Positions 1 through 11,539 are shown, numbered from the stretch's first letter. The stretch: DNA of 64,000 bases from Moniliophthora roreri (GCA_001466705.2 LATX02000212.1:124001-188000), one strand, 5' to 3'. Program-made: numbers and translations. Notes: generated by a model from the letters alone, not told the origin.

Positions 1-1404
1 TTCCCTATGAATTTCCTGTAGAAGTTCCCAAAGCCTAAAAACGTGCAAACTCCTTTTACCATCTGTGGAGGCTCCCATTCGGCGATCCCGGCTAATTTCA
101 CAGGGTCCATAGCTATATAACCGGGTCGTATGACCATTCCTAGGAATATTACTTCTGTTACGTCAAACTTGCACTTCTCCGGTTTAAGGAACAAATCGTG
201 CTCCTTGAGGCGACGCATCAGGCGCTCTGTTCACTCCCTGTGTTCGTCCTGATTTTTTGAAAATAGGAGGATGTCGTCCATATAAACTACACACCATCCT
301 TCATCAATGAAGTCAGATAGAATGTCGTTCATGAAGGCTTGAAACGTAGCTGGGGAGTTGCTTAATCCGAAGAACATAACCGTCAGCTCGAACAGCCCTC
401 TATTGGTTTTGAAGGCTGCCTTCCATTGATCTCCATCCTTTATCCGAATGTTGTTGTAACTGTTCCGAAGATCAAGTTTCGTAAACACTGGCTCCCTTGA
501 GTTTGTCCAGGAGCTCCGAGATTAGCGGCAATGGATAGGTGTTCTTCACGGTTCCTTTATTGAGCTCTCTATAATCCTGTGTCGGCCTGAGCGCCCCCTT
601 CTCCTTTTTTGCTATGAAGAAGAAGGGAGACGCCATAGGTGACTTGGATTTGCGAATGTACCCTTTCCGTAGGTTTTCTTCAAGGAATTTGTCTTGTTCC
701 GCTTGTTCCGCAGGACTTAGCAGATATAGCTTGCAATTCCTCGGGACGAAGTCTGCCTTGAGATCGATTGCATGATCGTAAGTTCTGGAAGGTGGGAATC
801 GTTCAGCCTTTCCTTTTTCGAACCGATCATGATACCCCAACAAGTAAGAAGGGATAAGCTCATTGATGTCCTTCTTCGTCGTCTGCTGTTGATGGGCCAT
901 TTCCTGAGACGCAGTGATTTTTGCCCCAATAAGGACCTCTGGTTCGCTGTTATCCAAAACCCCTTTGAACCTTTTAATCCGAATTTTCCTCCGTAGAGGG
1001 AACTGGATTTCTCCTGTTTCCCAATTAATCATTGGGTTATGATACCGCAACCATGGAAGTCCCAGAATCATCTCTTCATCTCCTATGCCGGATATCATGA
1101 AGTTCTCTCAAAACTCCTTTCCAGCAATCAGGAATTCTAATTCCACTACGTGTGTGATCCAAGCCATCTTGTTTGCCATTCCGTCAACATTGAAGACCTT
1201 GATCGGTTCCGGTAGTTGAATCCATTTTTTTCCTAGCGTCCGTGCCAGCTTTACACTTATGAATCTTCCTCCGGCTCCTGAATCCAATAGTGCTTTTGTT
1301 TCGATGTTCTTTGTTCCCACTTTGTACTGGAGAGGAATATGCATAGAATTTCGGTCCATTTTAGCTAGTACAAAGTGCGAAATAGTTATCGGTGGTAGAG
1401 CCAT
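1..1404 (-). pseudogene. pol: pol pseudogene: aspartic protease and reverse transcriptase
   Basis: The protease part (1108-1404) carries the active-site signature LLDSGAGG, then an in-frame TGA at 1108-1110, then LGLPWLRYHNP. Reverse transcriptase follows with RKSKSPMASPFFFIAKKEKG, the LDLR motif, and the catalytic YMDD box ([12 protein letters not shown]). A one-base deletion near 486 separates the two RT segments, and a TGA at 231-233 ends the last. The thumb, RNase H and integrase are outside the window. Family order and motifs make Ty3/gypsy certain; the copy is inactive. Confidence 0.9.
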
Positions 1405-1421
1405 CGTCCTCCTTCGCCATT

Positions 1422-2787
1422 TTAAAAACCCTCCTTCTCCATTAGATTGAGAAGTGATTCCTTTTCTTTGTCTGTCTGATTGTTTACCAATGCTTGGATC
1501 TTCGCGAACCTTTCCTCTTTTGAAAGCTTCCTCGGTTCCTCTCGTCTCCTTTCATCCTTCTTCGGTGTGTCTGGACAATCCTTGATTCAATGCCCATTAC
1601 GTCCGCATCGAAAGCACAGTCCCTTCGCCATGTATTCCTTCCTATCAAAGTCATTAACCTGCTTGATGGTGACTTCTTCCTTCTTTCGAAAGTTCCTTTG
1701 CGGCTTCTTTCCTCCATGTTCTTCGTCCCATGTCTTTCCATACTCCTGGGCCTGTTTATAACTCTCATCGAATAAGATAGCGGTGTTCATCCAATCTTTG
1801 ATCGTGGTAGGCGCACCTTCTGGTCTGGTCATGATCTTAAGCGCCAAACTCCTGGGTAGTCCTCATTTGAAGGCCACGATCTGGGCTGCATCATTATACC
1901 CTGTCTGTTTGGCTAGATAAGTGAATTGATACGTATATTCATTGGCTCTGTCCGTCATTCGTAAATCCTTAAGCTCCAACTGCTTTCAGAGCTGGATCGA
2001 GGGGTTCGAATGACGTCTTGAAATCTTCCAGGAAGTCGGCCCATGTGACTTTCTCGGCTTCTGGGTCGAATGCAAGTAGAAGGTCGGTTTTATCGTTTTT
2101 CCAGAATTCTCCTGGTCCATCTGTCATGTAGGAAAGAAGGAATAACTTCTTTGACCTGTCGTCGGGAAACACCTTCGGGTTTAACGCAACATAGATCAGT
2201 ACTTCTCACAAGAATCTTCTCGCCTCTTTCCGTGCTCCTGTGAATGCTCTTGGCAGTGTGGCTTTTACTTCTTTTACGGCTGATACCACTTGTACTGGCA
2301 TCGCAGAACCTATGACAGCTTCTTCGACCGTGGGTTCCTCTCTCTTGGGTCTACTTCCTGACAGCTTCTTATCTTCTGCCATCGCTTCAGATTGTATTTT
2401 CAGTGATCGGGGACTGTTCTTCAACCCTTGTAGCAGTCGTTGAAATGGATCTAACTCCTCTGGAGAGTTGGTAGAGGTATTCGATGTAGCTGAGTCTGAT
2501 GGCTTCAGTGTAGTCAGTGAGAATCGTTCTTTGTATTCGATCGGCTTCGATCCAACTGGAATGGATGATGGGGTTGAGGTTCTCCTTATTTCTGGGTCGT
2601 CTGCTGGTGTCTCTGCCAGTGGCTGACTCGTTAGTGATGGCGAATGCAAGGGGGTCAGTAACTCTTTGCGGGATGCCCAGGTTAGCAGTGGGATCGCTCG
2701 TCCACCAGGGTTCAATATGGATTGGGTTAGAAGCCCACACTGGCGCTCTTCTGCCTTGGCGATGTCCTGTTCGATCTGTTGTTCCAT
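1422..2787 (-). pseudogene. gag: gag pseudogene (capsid and zinc knuckle)
   Basis: The frame opens with ATG at 2787 and encodes a Ser/Pro-rich N-terminus, then capsid-like sequence (GEFWKNDKTDLLL, MTDRANEYTYQF) and a CCHC knuckle, CFRCGRNGH followed by a stop and IKDC. It ends in TAA at 1422-1424 at the same place where gag of the plus-strand element ends. TGA at 2206, 1863 and 1587 replace residues that are Arg in related elements, and a one-base frameshift lies near 1985. Gag would package element RNA. Homology to retrotransposon gag is clear from the knuckle and its position between LTR and protease. Confidence 0.85.
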
Positions 2788-2847
2788 CCGTGGTGGCGTC
2801 TTGTCGTCCTTTAGTGATGCCTAAACCTGGATAGGTCGGCAATCGAT

Positions 2848-2858
2848 CAGCTTGACCT
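2848..2858 (-). other. Self-complementary primer-binding site
   Basis: On the minus strand this reads AGGTCAAGCTG, two nucleotides after the LTR end. It is the exact reverse complement of CAGCTTGACCT inside the LTR (3019-3029), the predicted mRNA 5' end. This is the arrangement known for Tf1-type self-priming retrotransposons; priming itself is inferred. Confidence 0.75.
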
Positions 2859-2860
2859 TG

Positions 2861-3309
2861 TGTTACGTTACTTGCGCAGCAACGCTTATCCAACCTATCT
2901 TAGCGAAGCATAAGCTCTGCTCAGACGGATGTAACAAGTTCAAGTTAGAGTTTGTTCAGCGGTTGCTGAAGTTCAGAGGTCCTTCGATGTCTGCATTAAT
3001 ACAAGTTATTGATAAACCAGGTCAAGCTGAAGACTCGAGGTCTTAGCTTGAGCACTTAAATACGTTACATCGTTCTACTACGTGCTTTATACGTAAGAGC
3101 AATAAGTCCGGCATTTTATGTAAGGGATTCCCAAGTCCATCGGGATATGAGTAATACAAATACAAAGGGATAGGTAAAAGGGGAAAGGGGAGTGGCGTAC
3201 GAGTCTGATAGAAGAAGAAGCATGTGAAGAGAAGGAAAAGGGGGCTGGGAAGGTGTACTAGTCCAATGGAAAGAGAAGCATAAGGGGAAAAGGAAGAGAA
3301 AACGTAACA
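2861..3309 (-). repeat. 5' LTR of the minus-strand gypsy element
   Basis: The LTR is 449 bp and starts TGTTACG and ends GTAACA in element orientation. A TATA-like TATTTAAG (3055-3062, minus) lies 33 nt before CAGCTTGACCT, the predicted transcript start at 3029. A copy at 3936-4384 is part of the assembly duplication and probably not a second LTR. Confidence 0.85.
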
Positions 3310-4391
3310 ATATGTAGTGGTCAGAAGAACACAAGGTGGTTCATACATCATAGCTGAAATGGATGGTATGGTGTTGAAAGAAAAGGTAGCTGCATTCTGG
3401 ATGGTGCCACATAAGTTGCGGTATGGTCCAGTTATCTTGCCTGCAGACCTACAAAAGGTTTTGGATGCAGATACTGACCAACTGGATGAGTTGGAAGAGA
3501 CCATGAATAATGACATCGACAACACACATGTATATTTGGGCCCTGATTATGTGTTCTATAGCATGGGTAGTGGAGAAGGTGATNGTAGTCAGTGAGAATC
3601 GTTCTTTGTATTCGATCGGCTTCGATCCAACTGGAATGGATGATGGGGTTGAGGTTCTCCTTATTTCTGGGTCGTCTGCTGGTGTCTCTGCCAGTGGCTG
3701 ACTCGTTAGTGATGGCGAATGCAAGGGGGTCAGTAACTCTTTGCGGGATGCCCAGGTTAGCAGTGGGATCGCTCGTCCACCAGGGTTCAATATGGATTGG
3801 GTTAGAAGCCCACACTGGCGCTCTTCTGCCTTGGCGATGTCCTGTTCGATCTGTTGTTCCATCCGTGGTGGCGTCTTGTCGTCCTTTAGTGATGCCTAAA
3901 CCTGGATAGGTCGGCAATCGATCAGCTTGACCTTGTGTTACGTTACTTGCGCAGCAACGCTTATCCAACCTATCTTAGCGAAGCATAAGCTCTGCTCAGA
4001 CGGATGTAACAAGTTCAAGTTAGAGTTTGTTCAGCGGTTGCTGAAGTTCAGAGGTCCTTCGATGTCTGCATTAATACAAGTTATTGATAAACCAGGTCAA
4101 GCTGAAGACTCGAGGTCTTAGCTTGAGCACTTAAATACGTTACATCGTTCTACTACGTGCTTTATACGTAAGAGCAATAAGTCCGGCATTTTATGTAAGG
4201 GATTCCCAAGTCCATCGGGATATGAGTAATACAAATACAAAGGGATAGGTAAAAGGGGAAAGGGGAGTGGCGTACGAGTCTGATAGAAGAAGAAGCATGT
4301 GAAGAGAAGGAAAAGGGGGCTGGGAAGGTGTACTAGTCCAATGGAAAGAGAAGCATAAGGGGAAAAGGAAGAGAAAACGTAACAATATGTA

Positions 4392-4682
4392 GTGGTCAGA
4401 AGAACACAAGGTGGTTCATACATCATAGCTGAAATGGATGGTATGGTGTTGAAAGAAAAGGTAGCTGCATTCTGGATGGTGCCACATAAGTTGCGGTATG
4501 GTCCAGTTATCTTGCCTGCAGACCTACAAAAGGTTTTGGATGCAGATACTGACCAACTGGATGAGTTGGAAGAGACCATGAATAATGACATCGACAACAC
4601 ACATGTATATTTGGGCCCTGATTATGTGTTCTATAGCATGGGTAGTGGAGAAGGTGATGTGGAATCAGATGTCGAGGACTGA
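4392..4682 (+). pseudogene. 3' end of an older Ty3/gypsy pol (integrase C-terminal tail)
   Basis: The reading frame contains GGSYIIAEMDGMVLKEKVAAFW and ends in an acidic tail before TGA. The pattern GGSYI-AE-DG-V---KVAAFRVIPY is typical of the C-terminal end of fungal gypsy integrases. The LTR of the minus-strand element (copy ending at 4384) lies directly upstream, so the pol body was cut off by that insertion and would continue beyond the left edge. The same sequence at 3310-3583 is the duplicated assembly copy. It could instead be a small host gene; I favour the pol tail. Confidence 0.55.
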
Positions 4683-4717
4683 ATAAAACAAAAGTTTGAA
4701 AAGAACCCAATCATCCA

Positions 4718-4809
4718 TGCTCAGACCCAGGATCAAACTGGGAACCTTTTGGTAGAGTAAGAGACCTTGGCAAGGATACCAAATGCTCTACCAATTGAGC
4801 TATCTGAGC
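4718..4809 (-). tRNA. tRNA-like gene, probably with a short anticodon-loop intron
   Basis: Read on the minus strand, a perfect 7-bp acceptor stem (GCTCAGA with TCTGAGC), a D arm (TAGCTCAATTGGTAGAGC), a 5-bp anticodon stem (TTTGG with CCAAA) and a T arm (CCCAG, TTTGATC, CTGGG) are all present, with discriminator A. The loop between the anticodon-stem halves is 26 nt, which fits 7 nt plus an intron of about 19 nt. The base where U33 is expected is A, so I cannot assign the anticodon, and it may be a decayed or tRNA-derived sequence. Confidence 0.6.
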
Positions 4810-5001
4810 TTGGATAAATGATAGAGAGTAGTAATTGTCACTGTTCCTGCAGGCGCTTATGAAGTAGCCTATTGGGGCAGTCAGGCACTAGTGGAAAATC
4901 AAGTACTGTGGTACCATTATTGCACAAAAACAGGGAAGTTACAAAGGAGTGACTGCAGTTAGGGTAACAAACATATAAATTGTTAAGAGGGTATTAAGCA
5001 T

Positions 5002-5885
5002 CTACTGCGCCATGGGCATGTCTATGTCCTTGGTGTCATAGGCTTGGGGAGACAGCAGGGTGATACAGCAATTGCAAAGAATTCTGGAAATTTCATCATG
5101 GGTGACCAAGGTGTCCTTGTAGTCTTGCATTGCCTTGTGTGCACTAAACAAGTGAGATGCAAGCACCGCAGTTGCGGCATTGTAGAGCAACATCAAGGTT
5201 GGTGTGGATTTTGCTTCTATACTCCCAAATGGGAGGAGGAGCTCTTGTTGAAGCTCTTCTGCAGTGTGGAACAAAGAACCCCCATCTGCGGCCCCTGAAA
5301 TAAAAGAAATTAGCATGATGGAATGGAAAAGATGGTGAATGCTTGCCTCCATAGCAGGAAGGATTGCCTGCCAAATGAGGCCTTTTGGAAAATGTGTCAG
5401 TCTTGAGCCATGTAGCATTTCAAGGGCTCTGGTACCGTTTAAGTACCAAGTACACATGGAGATATTGAGTAGTAGGGGAAGATGGATGCTTACAGAAGGA
5501 ATGGAGCTGATCTGTCTGTGGAGACCTTGATGAGAAGGTTCAGTGTGGGCATGATCACGAACCTCCATATGGTTGACATTTTTGGCCATATCAGCCATAA
5601 CCATGTCTATGTCTGCCAATGCAGGTGGCACAGAGTTGCTATGAGAAGATCAGTTGGGATGACAGGCTTCACATTCTGCCTTACGAGGCTCTGTGCTGTC
5701 CTTAGGATCCTTGACCTGATATCCCATATGGACTTTAGGTTCAAAAGGAGCTTAGCAAAACAGTGCACATATGTGTTTCTCAGTTTTGGCAGGTGTTTTC
5801 TCCTTACCTTTTCCACAGGAGTGTGTGTGTGGAGTGGGTTCTTCTTCACCAGACTTTTCGATGTTGGTGAGGAAGTCCTCAACAT
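5002..5885 (-). pseudogene. Unrecognised frameshifted ORF pair
   Basis: Two overlapping minus-strand reading frames (5607-5885, then 5002-5631) give about 90 and 209 residues without clear motifs; the second is rich in Ala, Leu and Ile and looks helical. They overlap by 25 bases in different frames, as expected of one gene with a frameshift. It lies between the tRNA-like gene and the first CACTA-ended repeat. I do not recognise a family. It may be a retroelement gag remnant or a host gene relic. Confidence 0.3.
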
Positions 5886-6033
5886 TGGCTTTGGATAAGC
5901 TTTTGGCCTACACAGAGGGATTTAGCAGGAATCTTTGATAGGTATGGTGTTACATGCCTCAATAGGACAGACAGAAGGCTCCACAGGAGCGCTCTTGTCA
6001 GGCTTGTGTGTACCATCTGCAAGTTGTTTGAGA

Positions 6034-6771
6034 CACTATGTACGAGGTGTTCTTTTAATGCTATTAATACAAAGGAAATACACTCAGAATACTGCTATAT
6101 ATTTGCTTCCAGACAACACTCAGAAAATTCTATTAGTTTCAAGTTATCATCACATAGTGAAAACAGCAAGCATACTCTGGATTTTAATTTCCAGAAGAGT
6201 CAGTGTTTTTTGATTATTTTATAATAATGAAGTTATAGAATTATCCTTTAATTTTCTAATTACAAATATACTAAATTTTCTGCCTTATAAAATAGTGAGA
6301 AAACATTTAGAAAACAAATATAAGATTTTGAATTTTATATCAAAGGAAACATGTTAAATACAAAAGGAAAACTAAATGAAAACTATCTAAGAACTGCTTT
6401 AAAATATAGTGTTTTCACATGATATTCCTACTATTTTCCTAGTGTTTTCCTAGTGTTTTCTNGTTTTCTCTGACTTTCCCACAATAGAAAATGTGGAATT
6501 TTTATCTTATCTTATCAGCATTTTCTGAGGATTTTCAACCAGAGAAAATTTAATGTTTTCTCAGTATGGAAATTATTCTAATATATTGTATTATCTATTA
6601 ATTCTATATCTTTTGCTACTGAAAATTTAGTATTCTCCAGGCATATTCTTGTTGAGAGGACATAATTTAAATTTAAAATTTATATATGGTTTTATAAAAA
6701 TTCTCTTTGCAGGAAGATTAAGTGTTTTCTCAATCAGAAAACCATGTTAAAAGAACACCTAGTATGTGTAG
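6034..6771 (+). mobile_element. CACTA-ended MITE, copy 1
   Basis: An AT-rich element begins CACTATGTACGAGGTGTTC and ends with a degraded inverted copy (AAAAGAACACCTAGTATG). It holds no plausible coding sequence. Internal landmarks shared by all copies include GATAAGATAAG-like runs and several GTTTTCCTAGT repeats. A single N at 6462 sits in the GTTTTC repeats. No target-site duplication is visible. Confidence 0.7.
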
Positions 6772-7002
6772 TAAGGTAGAGCACATTATCGGAAACACTC
6801 TTATGGACCTGGTCATCAATGACATTCCAAACAGAACTGTTGGTCACCTTCTTGAACTCAGTGATGCACAGTTCAACAAGCTCACAGTTTTTGGACACTG
6901 CAAGCATGTCATCATCACTGAGACTGGCCTATATTGTAAATATGTGTCAATATCACCATAGGAAGGGGGTATTGGTGGAAAAAGGGCTTACCAGACTGTT
7001 GA

Positions 7003-7612
7003 CACTATGTACAAGGTGTTCTTTTTATGCTATTAATACAAAGGAAATACACCCAGAATACTGCTATATATTTGCTTCCAGACAACACTCAGAAAATTCT
7101 ATTAGTTTCAAGTTGTCATCACATATTGAAAACAGCAAGCATACTCTGGATATTTTATGACAATGAAATTATAGAATTATGCTTTAATTTTCTAATTACA
7201 AATATACTAAATTTTCTGCCTTATAAAATAGTGAGAAAACATTTAGAAAATAAATATAAGATTTTGAATTTTATATCAAAGGAAANGTTTTCTCTGACTT
7301 TCCCACAATAGAAAATGTGGAATTTTTATCTTATCTTATCAGCATTTTCTGAGGATTTTCAACCAGAGAAAATTTAATGTTTTCTCAGTATGGAAATTAT
7401 CCCAATATATTGTATTATCTATTAATTCTCAGAATTTGAAAATTCCATATCTTTTGCTGCTGAAAATTTAGTACTCTCCAGGGATATTCTTGTTGAGAGG
7501 ACACAATTGAAATTTAGAATTTATATATAGTTTTATAAAAATTCTCTTTGCAAGAAGATTAAGTGTTTTCTCAATCAGAAAACCATGTTAAAAGAACACC
7601 TCGTACATAGTG
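7003..7612 (+). mobile_element. CACTA-ended MITE, copy 2
   Basis: Same family and orientation as copy 1. It starts CACTATGTACAAGGTG and ends CACCTCGTACATAGTG, a near-perfect terminal inverted repeat of about 23 bp. About 130 bp of the middle is missing at the N (7286), probably an assembly gap. Confidence 0.75.
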
Positions 7613-8388
7613 AAAGCTACGTCATGCCTTCTATGTGTTCTGCATTAGTGACTGTGGAAGGAAAAAGTTTCAATAGACTGCAGGGTGTTCTTGGCAAACA
7701 CAGAGTTTTAATTCCTACAAGGAAGATATCTATAACAGATCTACAGAAGTTGGGCTGCCACATAACTAAGCATGGTACAGAGGTTTGCTAAGGTACTCCA
7801 TGGCCATTCCCCATCCAAGTGCCATTAACCACATTTCAATCTTTGCGTGCAGCATCAGGAGATTGGAGAGGAGGATCTTTATTGCAGTGTGATCTTCCAC
7901 AGGAAGACAATCATCTGTGTACAAGTTGTTAGTGATGGTGGTGATCGAGACTAAGGCCTGATCCAGGAGGGTTGGATGGCCATGCTAGGGATTTTCAAAC
8001 ATTGCCACTTCATCTAGTAACACCTTCTAGACATATGGTTAGTCCAACCTAAACCAAATAATAGTGTGCATGTACTATGATATTATCCAAGTCAGTGAGC
8101 CTGCAGAGTTTTCCCGCGGGAGTGGTGTTGTTGCTGAAGAAGAATGGTGTTTTCGACACTATTACAAGTTCATTTCCAGCTGCTTGGAATGCAGCGGGTT
8201 GTTTAGCCTTGTCAATATATTTATAAGAAAGCATTGCATCTAATGCTAAGAGCAGCTGCACTGTGTGTTTAAGTACCTGGTGGTATTCTCTGTCAACTGG
8301 GGACAGTTGAAATTCTTTCAGTTTGGGGGAGAGGGCAGGCAAATATTGTGGATCAATCAATCCATATGTGGAAAGATAACATCAATCT
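7613..8388. other. Inter-MITE spacer with one unrecognised minus ORF
   Basis: Between copies 2 and 3 there is a minus-strand frame at 8049-8360 (103 residues; contains LSPVDREYHQVLKH and NNTTPAGKLCRLTDLDN). It is probably a fragment of an older gene or element cut up by the MITEs. I see no known domain. Confidence 0.3.
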
Positions 8389-9135
8389 CACTACATACAA
8401 GGTGTTCTTTTAACATGGTTTTCTGATTGAGAAAACACTTAATCTTCTTGCAAAGAAGATTTTCAAAAAGGCATTTATAAATTCTAAATTTTAATTGTGT
8501 CCTCTCAACAAGAATATGTCTGGAGGATGCTAAATTTTCAATAGCAAAAAATATAGAATTTTCAAATTCTGAGAATTAATAGACAATACAATATATTAGA
8601 ATAATTTCCATGCTGAGAAAACATTAAATTTTCTCTGGTTGAAAATACTCAGAAAATGCTGATAAGATAAGATAAAAATTCCAAATTTTTTATTGTGGGA
8701 AAGTCAGAGAAAACACTAGGAAAACACTAGGAAAATAGTAGGAAAATCATGTGAAAACACTATATCTTAAAGCACTTTTTAAATAGTTTTCATATAGTTT
8801 TCCTTTTGTATTTAACATGTTTCCTTTGATATAAAATTCAAAATCTTATATTTATTTTCTAAATGTTTTCTCACTATTTTATAAGGCAGAAAATTTAGTA
8901 TATTTGTAATTAGAAAATTAAAAGATAATTCTATAATTTCATTATCATAAAATAATCAAAAAACACAGACTCTTCTGGAAATTAAAATTCAGAGTATGCT
9001 TGCTGTTTTCAATATGTGATGACAACTTGAAACTAATAGAATTTTCTGAGTGTTGTCTGGAAGCAAATATATAGCAGTATTCTGAGTGTATTTTCTTTGT
9101 ATTAATAGCATGAAAAGAACACCTTGTACATAGTG
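8389..9135 (-). mobile_element. CACTA-ended MITE, copy 3 (inverted)
   Basis: It runs from CACTACATACAAGGTGTTC to GAACACCTTGTACATAGTG and is the reverse orientation of copies 1 and 2. At 747 bp it appears full length. The 3-bp flanks TCT and TCA are not a clear duplication. Confidence 0.75.
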
Positions 9136-9633
9136 TCAGCTGATCTTTACTGAAGAACAACTCATTTCCTCACTCTGGGCAACCTACTTAGAGGAACCCA
9201 TTCTTCAAGCAAGTGTTCTCATGGATATTGAGAAACTCCATTCCGACATTCAAACCACTCTTCCCTCAGACCCTGAAGCTGTTGCAGGCATGCAACATGC
9301 ACAGAAAGGTCACAACTGATGGACAATCAATGACTCTGGTCTCCTCTGACTAGATGACAGGATCTTTATACCCTCAGCCAACGACCTCTGCCTACAAGTC
9401 TGCAAGCACCATCACAACCACGTCCTTGCTGGTCACTTTGGCCAGAACTGTACACTAGCAATCATTCAGTGTTTGTATATCTGGCCTCAGATCCGGGATT
9501 TCGTCAAGGATTATGTTAGGTCATGCACTAACTGTGGCAGGAACAAGTCTCGTTGACATCAGCCATACAGAATGCTCAAGCCCTTACCCATTCCAACCCG
9601 ACCTTGGGATTCCATCTCTCTCGACTTCATTGA
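9136..9633 (+). pseudogene. Ty3/gypsy integrase N-terminal fragment
   Basis: The plus-strand frame reads from the RNase H/integrase linker (LDDRIFIPSAND) through the HHCC zinc-binding module (HHHNHVLAGHFGQ, CTNCGRNKSR) to the start of the catalytic core (PWDSISLDFID). It is cut exactly where MITE copy 4 begins, just before the second part of the DDE core. Three in-frame stops, at 9317, 9347 and 9554, are all TGA, and at least two sit where relatives have Arg (LLRLDDR, KSRRH). The reading is unambiguous for a gypsy integrase; the rest of that element is not seen nearby on this strand. Confidence 0.8.
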
Positions 9634-10381
9634 CACTACATACAAGGTGTTCTTTTAACATGGTTTTTTGATTGAGAAAACACTTAATCTTCTTGCAAAG
9701 AGAATTCTTATAAAACTATATATAAATTCTAAATTTCAATTGTGTCCTCTCAACAAGAATATGTCTGAAGAATACTAAATTTTCAGCAGCAAAAGATATA
9801 GAATTTTCAAATTCTGAGAATTGATAGATAATACAATATATTAGAATAATTTCCATGCTGAGAAAACATTAAATTTTCTCTGGTTGAAAATCCTCAGAAA
9901 ATGCTGATAAGATAAGATAAAAATTCCACATTTTCTATTGTGGGAAAGTCAGAGAAAACAGTAGGAAAACACTAGGAAAATGGTAGAAAAATCATGTGGA
10001 AACACTATATTTTAAAGCAGTTCTTAGATAGTTTTCATATAGTTTTCCTTGTGTATTTAACATGTTTTCTTTGATATAAAATTCAAAATCTTATATTTAT
10101 TTTCTAAATGTTTTCTCACTATTTTATAAGGCAGAAAATTTAGTATATTTGTAATTAGAAAATTAAAGAATAATTTTATAATTTCATTATCATCAAATTA
10201 TTAAAAAAACACTAACTCTTCTGGAAATTAAAATCCAGAGTATGCTTGCTGTTTTCAATATGTGATGATAACTTGAAACTAATAGGATTTTCTGAGTGTT
10301 GTCTGGAAGTAAATATATAGCAGTATTCTGAGTGTATTCCCTTTGTATTAATAGCATGAAAAGAACACCTCGTATGTAGTG
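9634..10381 (-). mobile_element. CACTA-ended MITE, copy 4 (inverted)
   Basis: 748 bp from CACTACATACAAGGTGTTC to GAACACCTCGTATGTAGTG. It separates a plus-strand integrase relic from a minus-strand gag relic. Confidence 0.75.
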
Positions 10382-11480
10382 TTTGTAGGACAATCTCATG
10401 AGATGTGACTGGTTTTAGCACAGTGGAAGCACTTCTCTTGAGCCATATAATCTTTTTTGTCCAATTCAGACAAGATCTGACCAATCACCGTTTCTTTCTC
10501 TTTTTGGACCACCTTTGGTTTGACAGGTTCTTCTGGGGGTTCTTCTTTTTTTGTTTGCCATCACCATTTTGTACTGGTTGTCGTATCTGATTGCATATTT
10601 GTACCAATCTTCCAGAGTGTCAGGGACACCTTCTGTTCTGAGCATGATTTTGTCTTGAAGAGAGCTAGGAAGTCCTTCTCTAAAGAACTTTATGAGCGCC
10701 TATTCATCATATCCTGTTTCCATTGCAATAAGGTGGAATTTGTTAACATAATCATCTGCTCTATCCTTCATCCTGACTTCTTCAATTTTCATCTGTGCTT
10801 CCTCAGTAACATCAATAGGTTGCCATTTGGCTTGGAATCTTTTCTTGAAACTACTCCAAGATTCTTTGGCTGCCTTTTTCTTTTCTTCTGGATCATTATC
10901 CTCTGGGAACAACTTCATCTGTTCAGTGATCTTCCATGTATTTGTCTTGCCTTTAAGGAGAGAGAGAAGCATCTTTTTCTTCTTATCTGTATTGGATTTC
11001 AAAGGGTTCATCCGAAAATAGAGTTCAAGGTCAAGTAGAAAATGTCTGGTATCCTTGTGATCTCCTCTGTAAGGGTTGGGAACTGGCCCTTTACTCAATT
11101 CTTTCTTCTTTTCATCTAACGTCTCAATTACAGTGGTAGAAATGGTTTTGGCCCATTGTTTGTCGGTATCGTCAACTTCGACCATCAGTTTTACATCTGG
11201 TGCAGTACTGCCACTTGGAGTCATCATTTCTAGTGTAGAGGTGTGGTATATTGCTTGGTATTCTTCAAAAGGATTAGTTTCAGAAGACTTAGCTTCGGGA
11301 TCTGACTCTGAATGTTCAGATAATTCCTGGAGACTTTCAATAGCTCTTCTTCGCTGTCTGTAAGTAATTCTTTGTGGGGTTCTGGAGGGGTTGGGATTTA
11401 ATAGCTGTTGAGCTACTTTGATCTGATCATTGAGATCACTTTCTTCTGCTGCTGTCAGGTGAGCTCTCAAGGGTGTCGTG
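10382..11480 (-). pseudogene. gag: Ty3/gypsy gag relic with zinc knuckle
   Basis: A long open segment (10700-11470) encodes capsid-like sequence (DTRHFLLDLELYFRMNP, KIEEVRMKDRADDYVNKF) closely parallel to gag of the young element (DTKRFLMETEIYLRMHP, RIEEAKMTDRADNYVNDF). It ends in TAG where a relative has Gln (GYDEQALI). Further along, the knuckle CFHCAKTSHIS is followed by TGA (10396-10398) and DC, where Arg is expected. MITE copy 4 cuts the knuckle's downstream side. No ATG is present at the start; the first start-like codon is TTG, aligned to the N-terminus of the other gag genes. Confidence 0.8.
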
Positions 11481-11526
11481 TTTTGGTTCAGAGGTGGTGC
11501 CTAGACCTAGACAGGTCAGCAACAGT

Positions 11527-11537
11527 CAGCTTGACCT
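11527..11537 (-). other. Self-complementary primer-binding site
   Basis: AGGTCAAGCTG on the minus strand, two nucleotides from the LTR end. It is identical to the sites of the elements at 2848 and 41632 and complementary to the R start of the adjacent LTR at 11706-11716. Confidence 0.7.
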
Positions 11538-11539
11538 TT

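Larger units (their letters stand above)
1..3309 (-). mobile_element. Ty3/gypsy LTR retrotransposon, 5' part, decayed
   Basis: The order read on the minus strand is 5' LTR (2861-3309), primer-binding site, gag, protease and reverse transcriptase; integrase and 3' LTR lie beyond the left window edge. Gag and pol align in order with the intact plus-strand element at 41254-47552. The reading frame is broken by TGA codons at 2206-2208, 1863-1865, 1587-1589, 1108-1110 and 231-233, and by single-base frameshifts near 1985 and 486. The element therefore cannot encode its own proteins. It was inserted into an older plus-strand gypsy copy whose integrase tail starts right after the LTR. High confidence in class, moderate in exact ends. 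Confidence 0.9.
2510..4658. repeat. 1074-bp perfect tandem repeat around a single N (assembly overlap)
   Basis: Bases 2510-3583 recur as 3585-4658, with one N at 3584 exactly at the join. Everything I compared is identical, including the LTR. A single N at the seam suggests two contig ends with an unmerged overlap, so the real locus probably has one copy and annotations inside one copy should be discounted. Confidence 0.85.

Noticed and set aside
2387..2893. 168-residue minus frame crossing the LTR boundary
   Set aside because: It overlaps gag in another frame and runs into the LTR and primer site, so it is not a gene.
3432..3968. 178-residue frame across the N at 3584
   Set aside because: It exists only because of the artificial join of two overlapping contigs.
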